From Deinococcus sp. AB2017081 (GTDB lineage: Bacteria; Deinococcota; Deinococci; Deinococcales; Deinococcaceae), in the NCBI RefSeq assembly GCF_034440735.1, contig NZ_CP140099.1, positions 124,001 through 188,000 of the forward strand: a stretch of DNA of 64,000 nucleotides, read 5' to 3'. How positions within the stretch are numbered: the stretch's first letter is position 1; the number at the start of each line of letters is the position of its first letter. Below are positions 1-9,190 of this stretch, piece by piece. The notes under the pieces are model-generated. The model was not told the origin of the DNA. It did no database searches and saw only the letters and a list, made by a program, of their open reading frames with translations. Made by a program: the position numbers and the translations under genes.

Positions 1-1
1 C

Positions 2-649
2 GTGAATGCCGAAACGGGGGTACGTACGGAGGCGCGGGTCTGCGCCGGGACGTGGGTGGCCGTCGTGCTGCGGCCGGCGCCTGGGCTCACAGCCAGGGTG
101 ATCGCGCACGAGCTGCCCCCATGCCCACGGGATCTCACGGCCGACCGTAAATGCGGACGCACCGCTTGGCAGGCCCAGCAGGAGGCACGCCAGGAAGTGC
201 GGGAGTCATTACTCCTTTCAGGAGATAAGTTTGACATTGCCCCCCTATTACGGTGGTCGTTACCAGAAGAAGAAAAGAAATCCCTGGGTACTGAAGACTC
301 CCGCACTTCGCTTTTTGCCGATGCCACCACCCCGCAGGAGCTGGTGTGGAGCCTCAGCCGGATCGTCAGCACCCACCCGCAGCACCGCCGCGAGGCCGTG
401 CAAGAGGGAGCGGCGGCATTGGTCGAGGTGCTCCGAGATGAGGGCTGGGAGAAACACTACTACCGCGTCCTTTGGCGTGCCACTGAGGCAGAATTCCAGG
501 GCATCCCGGCATTCGCACAGCTGGCCTTCGCTCTAGAGCGTACACTGGTCGCCAACCGAGAGCTGTACCTGCACCGGCCAGGAGCTTGGCTCGCCCGACA
601 GCTTGAAGAGTGTGGATGGATGACTGCGGTGGGTAGGCCGACCATATAG
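2..649 (+). CDS. Hypothetical protein, possibly 5'-truncated by the window edge
   Basis: The frame is open from a GTG at the second base, giving 215 residues. The window begins here, so the true start and any ribosome site may lie outside. The protein looks soluble, with no signal peptide or membrane segment. It has a charged Lys/Glu patch near residue 90 and a helical C-terminal half rich in Arg, Glu and Leu. Codon use matches the GC-rich backbone. About 195 bases separate it from the next gene, so co-transcription with the downstream hydrolase operon is not evident. I do not recognise the family and assign no function. Confidence 0.55.
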   Translation: MNAETGVRTEARVCAGTWVAVVLRPAPGLTARVIAHELPPCPRDLTADRKCGRTAWQAQQEARQEVRESLLLSGDKFDIAPLLRWSLPEEEKKSLGTEDSRTSLFADATTPQELVWSLSRIVSTHPQHRREAVQEGAAALVEVLRDEGWEKHYYRVLWRATEAEFQGIPAFAQLAFALERTLVANRELYLHRPGAWLARQLEECGWMTAVGRPTI

Positions 650-746
650 CGTGGTGACTGATACGCCGTCACGCTCAGTCGCTCTGTTCTGCGTATGTCA
701 GAACCCATTCATGCGATGGAGCCCAATATGCGCCAGTTATGCACTT

Positions 747-762
747 TAGGCTAAATAGCCTA
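747..762. promoter_or_regulatory. Short palindrome upstream of the MBL/E2-E1-JAB operon
   Basis: TAGGCTA-AA-TAGCCTA is a perfect 7-bp inverted repeat with a 2-bp centre, in an AT-rich stretch about 80 bases before the start codon at 844. This is the usual size of a dimeric repressor site. The surrounding AT-rich leader (roughly 740-835) probably holds the operon promoter. No cognate regulator gene is adjacent, so operator function is inference. Confidence 0.35.
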
Positions 763-843
763 TTGGCCGAATTTCGCTGAAAACGTAATATTATTCACGT
801 TGGATCTCAACATTTCATTCGCCCATTTTGCAGGAGACTTGAT

Positions 844-1956
844 ATGACCAAAATCACATTTCATCCTCTTGGCAATGCTGACTGCGCCCGTATCGATCTG
901 GACAACGGTCGCAAGCTGCTGATCGATTACGCCGACACCCACTGCACTGGCAGCGGCGACAAGTACATCGATCTGCCCACCGCCCTCCGCGCCGACCTGC
1001 AGCAAGCTAAGCGTAAGCACTATGATGTGGTCGCGTTCAGCCACCTCGACCTCGACCACTGCCAGGGCGCTGGCGAATTCTTCTTCTTCCAGCACAGCAA
1101 TGCGCGGCAGGCGAGCGACCGCATCGTCATGACGCAGATGTGGGTACCCGCCGCGGTCATCACCGAGTCCAGAAACGACCTATGCGACGACGCAAAGCTC
1201 GTTCAGGCCGAGGCCCGGTACCGCCTGCGCGAGGGCCGCGACATCCTAGTCTTCAGCCAGCCCGACTGCCTTGACGAGTGGCTGCGTAACCAGGACATTG
1301 ATCCCAGCACGCGTGATCACCTCATCGTCACCGCAGGCACGCTCGTTCCCGGCTTTACGCTGGCCCGTGACAACGTCGAGTTCTTCGTCCACTCGCCCTT
1401 CGCGTCCCACTTGAACGACCGCGGCTCCACGGTGGTTCGAAATGACGACGCCATTGCCTTCCAGGCGACCTTCCAGCACAGCGGCCGCGTCACCCGGGTC
1501 ATGTTCACCGCTGATATCGCCTACGAGGTTCTCGGCAACATCGTGCAGGTTACCGAACTCAAGGGAAACACCGACCGACTGAAGTGGGATGTCTTCAAAC
1601 TGCCGCACCACAGCAGCTGGAAGTCTATCGGTCCCGAAAAGGGGAAAGACAAGACTCAGCCCACGCCGGAGATCGAGCGCTTGTACGGCACCTACGGCGA
1701 GCGTTTCGGCATGATCGTTAGCACCAGCGATCCGATCCCCACCGTCGATACCGATCAGCCGCCTCACCGGCAGGCTGCCGCCTACTACCGGGAAAAGGCC
1801 CGTGATCTCCACGGCGAGTACATCGTGACCATGGAGCACCCCTCGCTCAGCACGCCCACACCGCTGGTCGTCGAGATCAGCGGCACCGGCCACGTGGTAC
1901 TCCGGGGAAGCCTGACGCAGACGCCTTACGACAGCACTGCTCCCCGCGCTGGGTGA
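844..1956 (+). CDS. ComEC-like metallo-beta-lactamase fold hydrolase
   Basis: A 370-residue MBL-fold protein. The metal-binding signature is SHLDLDH (His67, Asp69, Asp71, His72). This HxDxDH variant is typical of the hydrolase domain of ComEC/Rec2 and of MBL proteins in conflict systems. Two later motifs fit the same subgroup: FTADIA, which supplies a bridging Asp, and LPHHSS, the counterpart of the ComEC PHHGS motif. No signal peptide or membrane segment is present, so it should act in the cytoplasm, probably on nucleic acid or another phosphoester; the substrate is unknown. The ATG is preceded by a clear AGGAG. The stop overlaps the GTG start of the E2-E1-JAB gene, which argues for translational coupling. 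The protein ends in a flexible tail terminating in Arg-Ala-Gly, noted because E1/E2 enzymes act on exposed C-termini. Confidence 0.85.
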   Translation: MTKITFHPLGNADCARIDLDNGRKLLIDYADTHCTGSGDKYIDLPTALRADLQQAKRKHYDVVAFSHLDLDHCQGAGEFFFFQHSNARQASDRIVMTQMWVPAAVITESRNDLCDDAKLVQAEARYRLREGRDILVFSQPDCLDEWLRNQDIDPSTRDHLIVTAGTLVPGFTLARDNVEFFVHSPFASHLNDRGSTVVRNDDAIAFQATFQHSGRVTRVMFTADIAYEVLGNIVQVTELKGNTDRLKWDVFKLPHHSSWKSIGPEKGKDKTQPTPEIERLYGTYGERFGMIVSTSDPIPTVDTDQPPHRQAAAYYREKARDLHGEYIVTMEHPSLSTPTPLVVEISGTGHVVLRGSLTQTPYDSTAPRAG

Positions 1957-4187
1957 TCATGGGGGTTCACTTTCCCCTGCTCACCACTTCAGCGTCGCTC
2001 GAGCAGCTGTGCACCCGCCTTGGCCGGGAACTCCTGCTGACTGCAGCGGCCGATAGGTCTGGTTTTCTGACCGTTACCGAGATTCGGCGCACCGACATCG
2101 CGGACCTGATCATCGTCACCCTTCACCCGGAGATTCCTACCTACCCAGTCCATCCCATCCAGCGCGATGAACCCATCGCATTCCTGATACCGGACGATCC
2201 GGATATGGCACCCGAGGTCTACGCCCTTCGCGAGGACTTCCCCGGCGTTCCCCACCTGATCCGGCCCCGGGTGGCCTTTCCAGGGCAACTGTGCCTGTTC
2301 GATCGGCCGTATGCGGAGTACCGCGCGCGGCTCAGCGGCCAGCACCTCGTGGAACGCACGCTGCTGTGGCTCAAGCTCACCGCGCTTGGTACGCTGCACG
2401 GGGAGGATCAGCCGCTGGAAGCGCTGATGCACCGCCGTGCAGGCTTCCTGGTGCTCCCAGCCGCGATGCGGACAGGAGCGTTTCAGCCCCTTGACCTAGT
2501 GAGCCGTCGGGACGATCCGAACAGCCCATTCCAGGTTATCGTGCCGAGGGAAGGCGGAACCGAGGTCGCACTCCTGCAGGTCATCACCAAGACTATGACC
2601 CACGGGGTGATCCGTCGGGAACCACGCACGCTGGGAGACCTGCACACCCTCCTGTTGACGGAAGTCGGCACCGACCTGCTCTCGGTGCTCGGCCGGCAGT
2701 TGCGCGACCACTACGGTGATGTGTCCCGGTACGGGCAGCGTCTGGTGATCCTGCACCTGCGGCTCCCCAAATCGCGGACGGCGGGCGAGCCGTTCAGCAG
2801 CACCGAGGATCTAGCGTTCATGATGCGGGATACGACCCTGAGCCAGCTGGGTCAGGTATTGGACGTGTGGGAGCCAGATGGCGCCGGGGGCATGGGCATG
2901 CTGCTGGGCACCGTGCCGTACCCGGAGAAATGCAGCTCGGTCGCGCTGGATACCATCACGGTGCTGTTCGACACCAGTCGCCAGGGCAGAGCCGCCATGA
3001 GCGGCCTCCCCTCCGACGACCGGCGCTTCGTGGCTCTGGGGGCGGGGGCACTGGGTTCGCAGGTCGTCACAAACTTGGTGCGGGCCGGCCAGGGCACCTG
3101 GGTCGTCGCGGACGACGATGTTGTCCTCCCCCACAACTTGGTTCGGCATGCCCTGTTCAATGATATCGCCGGGTGGAACAAGGCCAAGGTCCTCAGCCAC
3201 GATCTCAACCGAACCTTCCAGGACACGCAGGTCGTAGGTCTTTCTGGTGACGCTTTGAAACCTCGCCCGGACCTTCAGGCGCACTTGGATGCCGCGGACG
3301 TCATTCTCGACTTCACCGCCAGTTCGCCGGTGGGCCGCCGACTCGCCCTCTCGCCGGAGCGGGGCCGTCGTGCCAGCGCCTTCCTCAATCCCACTGGCCA
3401 GGATCTCGTACTCTTGGTGGAGTCCAGTGATCGGCAGGTGCGGCTCGACCACTTGGAGCACAGCTATCTCCAGGCTCTGGTGGATCGCGACGAGCACACC
3501 AGCCATTACGGCTCGGTACCGGCACACCTGCGTTACGGGGGCGGCTGCCGCGACATCAGCGCCCAGCTGCCTCAGGATCTGCTGGCACTGCACGCGGCGA
3601 CAGTCAGCCGGGCCCTGCGCCGGGCCTTAGCGCAGGAGGCTGCCTCGGCTGTCCTGTGGCGGACAGACGATGACGGTGCTGTCACGGTTCATCCCCTGCC
3701 CACGGGCCCATACGTGCAAACGCAGGTCAGTGGTTGGATCGTTCACGTCGACCCGCAGGTCATCGCCACGGCCCGGGCGCACCGGGACACGGCTCTAAGC
3801 CAGTCGCTTCCAGTGGAGACGGGCGGCACCCTCGTGGGCTCGATCGACCTGGATCGGCAGCACCTCTTCGTAACGGGGCTGCGGCCGCCGCCCACGGATA
3901 GTCGACACTATCCCGCGGCCTTTGAACGCGGCGTGGAGGCCCTACGTAGCGAAATCGAGCACATCGAGGCCCGGAGCGCAGGCGCGTTGACCTACTTGGG
4001 AGAGTGGCACACGCATCCCAGAGGGTTCGCGGCTCAGCCTAGCCGTGATGATCAGACGCTCTTGGCGTGGCTGCACGGGATTATGGCGCCATCTGGTTTC
4101 CCGGGCGTCATGCTGATCATCGGTGAACACGATGAGCGGTGGCTCGTTCAATCTCCGCAGACCGAGGTAATTCATGGACCTGAGTAA
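1953..4187 (+). CDS. E2-E1-JAB triple-domain ubiquitin-pathway-like protein
   Basis: One 744-residue polypeptide carries three enzymes of a ubiquitin-like cycle. Residues about 20-165 resemble a bacterial E2: a DFPG..PH stretch followed by PGQLCL, with Cys114 as the likely catalytic cysteine. Residues about 355-570 are a ThiF/E1 adenylation domain with the nucleotide loop ALGAGALGSQ, the DDDVVLPHNLVRH segment, and GGGCRD offering Cys532 as the E1 thioester cysteine. Residues about 600-740 are a JAB/MPN protease with Glu622 and the complete JAMM motif EWHTHP...D (His686, His688, Asp699). All active sites look intact. In type II CBASS the same activities are split into Cap2 (E2-E1) and Cap3 (JAB), where they conjugate and release a CD-NTase C-terminus. 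No CD-NTase and no ubiquitin-like gene is visible here. The start is the GTG overlapping the upstream stop; an ATG two codons later is the alternative. Confidence 0.87.
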   Translation: MIMGVHFPLLTTSASLEQLCTRLGRELLLTAAADRSGFLTVTEIRRTDIADLIIVTLHPEIPTYPVHPIQRDEPIAFLIPDDPDMAPEVYALREDFPGVPHLIRPRVAFPGQLCLFDRPYAEYRARLSGQHLVERTLLWLKLTALGTLHGEDQPLEALMHRRAGFLVLPAAMRTGAFQPLDLVSRRDDPNSPFQVIVPREGGTEVALLQVITKTMTHGVIRREPRTLGDLHTLLLTEVGTDLLSVLGRQLRDHYGDVSRYGQRLVILHLRLPKSRTAGEPFSSTEDLAFMMRDTTLSQLGQVLDVWEPDGAGGMGMLLGTVPYPEKCSSVALDTITVLFDTSRQGRAAMSGLPSDDRRFVALGAGALGSQVVTNLVRAGQGTWVVADDDVVLPHNLVRHALFNDIAGWNKAKVLSHDLNRTFQDTQVVGLSGDALKPRPDLQAHLDAADVILDFTASSPVGRRLALSPERGRRASAFLNPTGQDLVLLVESSDRQVRLDHLEHSYLQALVDRDEHTSHYGSVPAHLRYGGGCRDISAQLPQDLLALHAATVSRALRRALAQEAASAVLWRTDDDGAVTVHPLPTGPYVQTQVSGWIVHVDPQVIATARAHRDTALSQSLPVETGGTLVGSIDLDRQHLFVTGLRPPPTDSRHYPAAFERGVEALRSEIEHIEARSAGALTYLGEWHTHPRGFAAQPSRDDQTLLAWLHGIMAPSGFPGVMLIIGEHDERWLVQSPQTEVIHGPE

Positions 4188-4851
4188 GTTCACTCTGGCG
4201 GTCTTCGATATCTTCGCGTATCTCCTTCCTGGCACGCTCCTCCTAGTGCTGCTCAGCGTTGGGGAGGCGACCTTCCTGAGCAGCAGCACCCTGAAGCTCT
4301 CCCAGTTCAAGCAGCTGGCCGTGCCGTTCCTGATCGGCGCGTACTTTCTAGGCCACCTCGCCAACAGCGTGGGAACCGTGTTGACTGAGAGAGTGAAGTG
4401 GTTGCGGGTGCCGCGGGGCGGGGCCCTCTCGGACAGGCTGTTCACTCAGATCCGGAACCGGGTCGTGTTGACCTTCGGTATCGACGTGTCCACCTTAGAC
4501 AACCAGAAACTCGAGACTCTGGCGGTCTACAAGTTCGCGGACAGTTTCGTGGTGGCCAAGGACAAGGCTGCTGAACGCGAGAGCCTCCTGCTGCGAGAAG
4601 CTTTTGCCCTGAGTACCTTGGGTGTCTTCGTCCTCTGGTCCGTCGTCGGCGTGGCTGCTGCGATCAACGGTGGCCTGGCCTTCCGGATCGACGCCGCCAA
4701 AACCATGCTTGACAGAGGCCCAACCATCGCCATCACGGTTGCTGCTCTCATTCTGGCGTTCGTGTTCTGGCGTCGATACCGGCGTTTTGCACTTCAACGG
4801 CGCTCTAGCATCTACACGCTGTTCATGGCCCTCACAGCCAAGGTGCCCTGA
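4174..4851 (+). CDS. Predicted inner-membrane protein of the E2-E1-JAB operon
   Basis: A 225-residue protein with about four hydrophobic segments: residues 9-29, 47-66, 146-170 and 182-201. A charged soluble loop lies between the second and third. The first 14 bases overlap the end of the E2-E1-JAB gene, so it belongs to the same operon. No family is recognised. Small multi-pass proteins encoded with ubiquitin-like or nucleotide-signalling modules are often the membrane-damaging effector, so a role as effector or membrane anchor is plausible. That rests on context only. Confidence 0.7.
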   Translation: MDLSKFTLAVFDIFAYLLPGTLLLVLLSVGEATFLSSSTLKLSQFKQLAVPFLIGAYFLGHLANSVGTVLTERVKWLRVPRGGALSDRLFTQIRNRVVLTFGIDVSTLDNQKLETLAVYKFADSFVVAKDKAAERESLLLREAFALSTLGVFVLWSVVGVAAAINGGLAFRIDAAKTMLDRGPTIAITVAALILAFVFWRRYRRFALQRRSSIYTLFMALTAKVP

Positions 4852-5153
4852 TCGACTGGGATCACATTCGGAATAGAGCGTTCAGGTGGCTGCTACGAGA
4901 AAGACTGAATCAACGTCGTCGATCTGAAGGCACCCCTGTTTAAGGCTGCCACAGCTGATGATCGGCAAGTAGGCATTCCATACTGGTGCGGCAGCACATG
5001 CAACATTGGTCGGTACTCATATACCGGAGCCTGACGGAACCGAGCGCTTCTCAACCCAGCAGGGATGCAAAGAATGCGCCTCGTCACCCTACCTGGACAT
5101 GTCATAGTAGAGCCCTCACCGCTTACCTTCCCTTACAGCTGGAAGAGGTCGCC
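4852..5153. other. Intergenic stretch before the patatin gene
   Basis: About 300 bases with no convincing coding frame. Frames that extend upstream of the patatin start have no homology-like character. The gap suggests the patatin has its own promoter here, but I see no clear -35/-10 pair. A purine-rich ribosome site sits at the right end. Confidence 0.5.
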
Positions 5154-6917
5154 ATGATGCCCGTTCCGCCTCAGCGTTCGTGCAATCTGCTACTCGAGGG
5201 TGGCATTACCAGCGGGATCGTGTATCCCGCGCTTATTACCACGCTGGCCGAAACGTACCGCTTCCGGCACGTGGGTGGGACGAGCGCCGGTGCGATCGGT
5301 GCAGCCTTCACGGCGGCCGCCGAATACGCGCGGAGTGGCACGATCCCTTACGACGGGATGGCAGTCATTGACCGTCTGGCCGCAGACCTCGGGAAGCCGA
5401 TATCACAGACACCTGGCGCTCCTCTGCTGTTACAGGCGCTTTTTCAGCCCACGGACCAGACCCGCGGCACGTTCGAATTGCTGTCTGCCACTCTCGCGTC
5501 CGATCGCCTGACCCGTCTTCCCCTGAAGGCCCTGGCCCAGCAGCCCCTTGCGGGCCTGTTGGGCGCACTGCCGGGGCTTGGCGTGGTTGGACTCACCCAG
5601 GCAGCCGGGCGACCACCGGTTCAGGCAGGGGGCCTCGCCCTGGGCGGCGTCCTGGCCGTCGTGGGGGCTGTGACCGCCACCCTGGCTGGCGGAGTGCTGC
5701 GCGGCCGTCAGGCACTGGAAGCGTCGAGATACGGCGTTTGCCCGGGCCACATGCCACCTGATTATTCCCCTCCTGCCCTGACCGACTGGCTCAGCCAGGC
5801 CATCAATGAGGTGGCAGGCCTGCCACGTGATGGAGCTCCCCTGACATTCGCCGATCTGGAAGGACGTGGCGTTACGCTCAGGACGATCACCACCTGCCTG
5901 ACGCTGGGGCGGCCCTATTCTCTGCCCTTCGCCAACAACTTGTTCTACTTCAAGAAAGACGAAATGAGAGCCTTGTTCCCAGATGCGGTCGTGAGGCATC
6001 TCGTGAACCACGGACGGCAGCCCGCTAATTTAGATGAGAAAAAACTGTACGCGTCGCTTGCACAGCGTGAGATCTATCCCTTGCCTGAAGGGAAGAATCT
6101 GCCAGTGGTCGTCGCAGTACGTCTGAGTCTGAGTTTTCCCATTCTGATTAGTGCCGTCCAACTGCATGCGGTCGACTACAGCAGACCGATGCCTCCGGGC
6201 GGCTATGACGCGACGCCAGTCCTTTTTACCGATGGCGGCCTGAGTTCTAACCTGCCACTGCATTTTTTCGACTCGGCGCTGCCTGAATATCCGACTTTTG
6301 CAGTGAACCTGCGGTCGTTCCCGGAAGGACAAGTCCCGGATCCCGACGAAGCTAAGAACGTCTGGTTGCCAGAGCGCTCGGTTCAGGGGCGTCTACCTGA
6401 GTTCCGTCCGGTAAAAGATCTGTCTGGCTTCGGGGAAGGTATTCTCGATACATCCAGAAACTGGAAGGATGGGATCTACATCACCGCCCCTGGCTACCGT
6501 GACCGTATCGTCCATGTGCATCTGGACGGGCGCGTGGAGGGTGGTCTGAATCTGAGCATGGACAACACAGTCGTACAGAGGCTCGTGAAGCGGGGGCAAG
6601 CTGCTGCCCAGGCGCTGATCGACAAGTTCAGCTCACCCGACGCGTGGAATCGGCACCGCAGGGTACGGCTCGTGAATTTGCTGTGCGCGGTTGCTGACGT
6701 AGGGCGGGAATATGAAGCTGCATTCGCGTCACCGGAAGGGACAATGTCCTGGGACGCTGTCCTGGCCGGTGAAGACCTTGGCTATTCATTCGCAGATTCA
6801 GAAGCCGCCCAATTCAATGATATCTCCACCAAGTTGCGTGAAATTGGCCAAATTGACGCGACGATGGATAACCGTCCGAAGCCATATCAGCAGCTCCGTC
6901 TGATCCTCGAACCGTAG
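5154..6917 (+). CDS. Patatin-like phospholipase
   Basis: A 587-residue protein of the patatin family, which hydrolyses acyl chains of membrane lipids with a Ser-Asp dyad. All three signatures are visible: the glycine-rich oxyanion loop LLEGGITSG near residue 16, the nucleophile elbow GGTSAG with Ser44, and the catalytic aspartate in FTDGG (Asp360). A hydrophobic stretch around residues 130-185 (AGGLALGGVLAVVGAV and neighbours) may insert in or associate with the membrane. The start chosen is the ATG pair following GGAAGAGG; the upstream extension lacks family character. Patatins are common membrane-degrading effectors in CBASS (CapV) and other abortive systems, and this one lies 300 bases after the E2-E1-JAB operon on the same strand. 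The pairing is inference. Confidence 0.88.
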   Translation: MMPVPPQRSCNLLLEGGITSGIVYPALITTLAETYRFRHVGGTSAGAIGAAFTAAAEYARSGTIPYDGMAVIDRLAADLGKPISQTPGAPLLLQALFQPTDQTRGTFELLSATLASDRLTRLPLKALAQQPLAGLLGALPGLGVVGLTQAAGRPPVQAGGLALGGVLAVVGAVTATLAGGVLRGRQALEASRYGVCPGHMPPDYSPPALTDWLSQAINEVAGLPRDGAPLTFADLEGRGVTLRTITTCLTLGRPYSLPFANNLFYFKKDEMRALFPDAVVRHLVNHGRQPANLDEKKLYASLAQREIYPLPEGKNLPVVVAVRLSLSFPILISAVQLHAVDYSRPMPPGGYDATPVLFTDGGLSSNLPLHFFDSALPEYPTFAVNLRSFPEGQVPDPDEAKNVWLPERSVQGRLPEFRPVKDLSGFGEGILDTSRNWKDGIYITAPGYRDRIVHVHLDGRVEGGLNLSMDNTVVQRLVKRGQAAAQALIDKFSSPDAWNRHRRVRLVNLLCAVADVGREYEAAFASPEGTMSWDAVLAGEDLGYSFADSEAAQFNDISTKLREIGQIDATMDNRPKPYQQLRLILEP

Positions 6918-6930
6918 GCCGCAGCTAACA

Positions 6931-7743
6931 TCAAGGTTGTAGGGGAACGTTCTTGAGATGATCGAGTACGAGGCTATCCATCCGGGTGTACAGGGCGGCA
7001 GCAATGCCACGGGACGCTTCAAGGTTGAGCGTAAGCCCGTTCATGCGGGCGACGCCTCGTGCGCGCGTACGGTGAAAGTGCAGACCAAGGAAGCTTGACT
7101 TCAGGTCATCAATATCAAGGTCGAGGTGTGCCAAGCCAAGGCGCACTTCCTGGTTTACCTTCCGACCCACCGCATACATGAAGTTGAGATTGTTCCCGAC
7201 CCTGATAGATTCGTCGAGAAGTCTGACCTTGCCGGTATTGCCTTTCTGAGTCAAGGTGTCGACCAGCTGGCTCAACAGGGTGTCCGCCGTGCCTACATAC
7301 CCTGCTGCTGAACGAAGCAGGTCGGCTACGGCCTGGTCAATAGTGAAGTCGTTTTGCAGGGTTTCAAACGGCTGGTCAATATGGCGGGTTGATTGCCAGC
7401 AGCCTAGACTCGACAGGCCTCGCAGATAAGCGTCAAACCATTGATCAGCGTTCTGGCGGCGTCCGCTCACCTCGGCATTTGCACTGCACTGTGCAAAGTA
7501 GGTTGAGGTGGCGACAAGATGGGCTTCATCGCCCGTCAGTTCCGCACCCAGTACGATGGCCGAGCCGGGTGCGATTAGTGCATTGGGCGTCCCTGCCGTT
7601 CCGGCGCTTCTCGCGAAGGCGTTCCAGTCTTGTCCGTATTCACGGCGCAACACGTCAGTGTCCGGGGCCGCGCTGAGCCCATGCTTTGGCCAGGTATCAC
7701 TTCGGAGTGCGGTGTCGACGACTGCTTTTGCGGGGTCGGTCAT
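6931..7743 (-). CDS. Hypothetical protein, last gene of the peptidase-MBL operon
   Basis: A 270-residue soluble protein of no recognised family. It is mostly helical, with several Asp/Leu-rich amphipathic stretches (LAHLDLDIDDLKSSF near residue 210) and no membrane segment. It overlaps the end of the upstream MBL gene by 47 bases and ends 13 bases from the convergent patatin gene, with no obvious terminator between. The long overlap implies coupled expression with the hydrolase. Function unknown. Confidence 0.65.
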   Translation of the reverse strand: MTDPAKAVVDTALRSDTWPKHGLSAAPDTDVLRREYGQDWNAFARSAGTAGTPNALIAPGSAIVLGAELTGDEAHLVATSTYFAQCSANAEVSGRRQNADQWFDAYLRGLSSLGCWQSTRHIDQPFETLQNDFTIDQAVADLLRSAAGYVGTADTLLSQLVDTLTQKGNTGKVRLLDESIRVGNNLNFMYAVGRKVNQEVRLGLAHLDLDIDDLKSSFLGLHFHRTRARGVARMNGLTLNLEASRGIAAALYTRMDSLVLDHLKNVPLQP

Positions 7744-9190
7744 GCGATTCCTCCAGATTCAGCCGGTATTCGAAATACAGTGGCGTCTCGGTGACGCGCT
7801 TGGTGAACTCCTTCCATTTCGCCACGTCTTCCGGCGTGGCCCCATTAGGCGGCTCACTAGCCATCGGCTGATCAGCGCGCAGCACGCGGAATGAGGTACG
7901 GCGCCGCAACTCGTCGTACATCTCCGGGTAAGGCATGGCCCAGCCTTTCGTGCCCCGCGAGCGGGCGAACACTTCATCGACAGGGATCAGCGCGACGAGG
8001 TTTGGATGGATCATCAGTTCCAGCCCCTGGGCCTTCAGGGTTGCGTTGTGGCTCCCATGATGGCCGACCTTGTATATGGCAGTCCGTGCGAGTAGAGCGC
8101 GTGCGTCTACCGAGCGTGCCTCAGGCTGTCCTGTGTCGGTGACAGCAAATTGCAGATCAAACCAGGACAGCCAGTTACCGACTTGGGCGTCGCCTGGAAA
8201 GAGGAGCACATCCCCCCCTGGGGATAATTCGAAGGCAAGGACGAGGCTGGTGTTGTTGGTGTCCTGATCTAAATTCAAGGCAAGATCCGTTGCCATGCTG
8301 ATCCACGAGGCGTCGAGTGTACGCCATGTTGCGTCCTGTGCGTTGTAAGCCGGGTAATGGGTCTCGATTCCAGCTTTCAAGTCGATGCGCAGCCGCTCAT
8401 CGAAAGGGAGGGGAGGGTCGTTCGGTGCTGCGGTTCCGGCAGCGGAAGCTAAGGCATGACCAAGCAGTTGGGAAAGGTAGACCTCTTTGTTTGCTCCGGA
8501 GTGCGGATCTGAGCGCCTGAGAAGTGCTGGATCCCGTGGGGGTCCGAGAACGAACACCCGGGTTGCGGTGGGTGAAGCGGGGAGTACCCAACTTTCTCCT
8601 GGACTTAGGTAACGTACTCGGCCGCCCTGCTCCGAGACGTGGGCGGCTACCTGCATCATAATGTCGGACACGCTGGGCGCGCTTACGCCGCGAGCTGTGT
8701 CACCTGCGAATCCCAGCAGATTCTGTACTTCCTGCAATGCCATCGTCCGGTCTTTGTCACCCTGGTACATACCGGCAAGTGCGTGCGTCGATTCTTGGAG
8801 TGTTGTCGTTCGTACGGCGAGACTGTGTCGGAGCACCGCAGCTTGCGGATCGGCAGGATCCTCGGTCCATGCAAGCCACACCTCATCCACCTTAAATGTT
8901 TTGAACTTATCGAAGCCCAGGATGAAACCCGAAAGATGGTCGTAATGCTGATGGGTCAGGACAATGGCATGCAGATGCCCCCCAGTAGCCGTATAGATAT
9001 CGAGTAGCGTTGTATGGAGCCGATTCTTGATTTTTTCCGAGTGTAAAAATAGCCCGCAGTCAATCAGAATGTGCCGCGGTTCATCCTCCCCTGGGAGAGT
9101 CAGCAGGAAACAGTCGCCCAGGCCGCCAAGGGTCTCTCCGTCCAGGCCATTGCGGTACATCCGGACGCTGGGGACTGCCGGCCCGGCCAT
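7697..9190 (-). CDS. MBL-fold hydrolase, ComEC-like, second copy in the island
   Basis: A 497-residue MBL-fold protein. The canonical metal signature THQHYDH (His80, His82, Asp84, His85) is followed late in the protein by LLFPGDAQ and KVGHHGSHN, the motifs that mark the ComEC/Rec2-type hydrolase group. It is longer than the 370-residue MBL at 844 and diverged from it, so the two are not recent duplicates. The start overlaps the stop of the peptidase gene by one base (TAATG), and the 3' end overlaps the next gene. Expected to be a soluble metal-dependent phosphoesterase; substrate unknown. Confidence 0.85.
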   Translation of the reverse strand: MAGPAVPSVRMYRNGLDGETLGGLGDCFLLTLPGEDEPRHILIDCGLFLHSEKIKNRLHTTLLDIYTATGGHLHAIVLTHQHYDHLSGFILGFDKFKTFKVDEVWLAWTEDPADPQAAVLRHSLAVRTTTLQESTHALAGMYQGDKDRTMALQEVQNLLGFAGDTARGVSAPSVSDIMMQVAAHVSEQGGRVRYLSPGESWVLPASPTATRVFVLGPPRDPALLRRSDPHSGANKEVYLSQLLGHALASAAGTAAPNDPPLPFDERLRIDLKAGIETHYPAYNAQDATWRTLDASWISMATDLALNLDQDTNNTSLVLAFELSPGGDVLLFPGDAQVGNWLSWFDLQFAVTDTGQPEARSVDARALLARTAIYKVGHHGSHNATLKAQGLELMIHPNLVALIPVDEVFARSRGTKGWAMPYPEMYDELRRRTSFRVLRADQPMASEPPNGATPEDVAKWKEFTKRVTETPLYFEYRLNLEESHDRPRKSSRRHRTPK

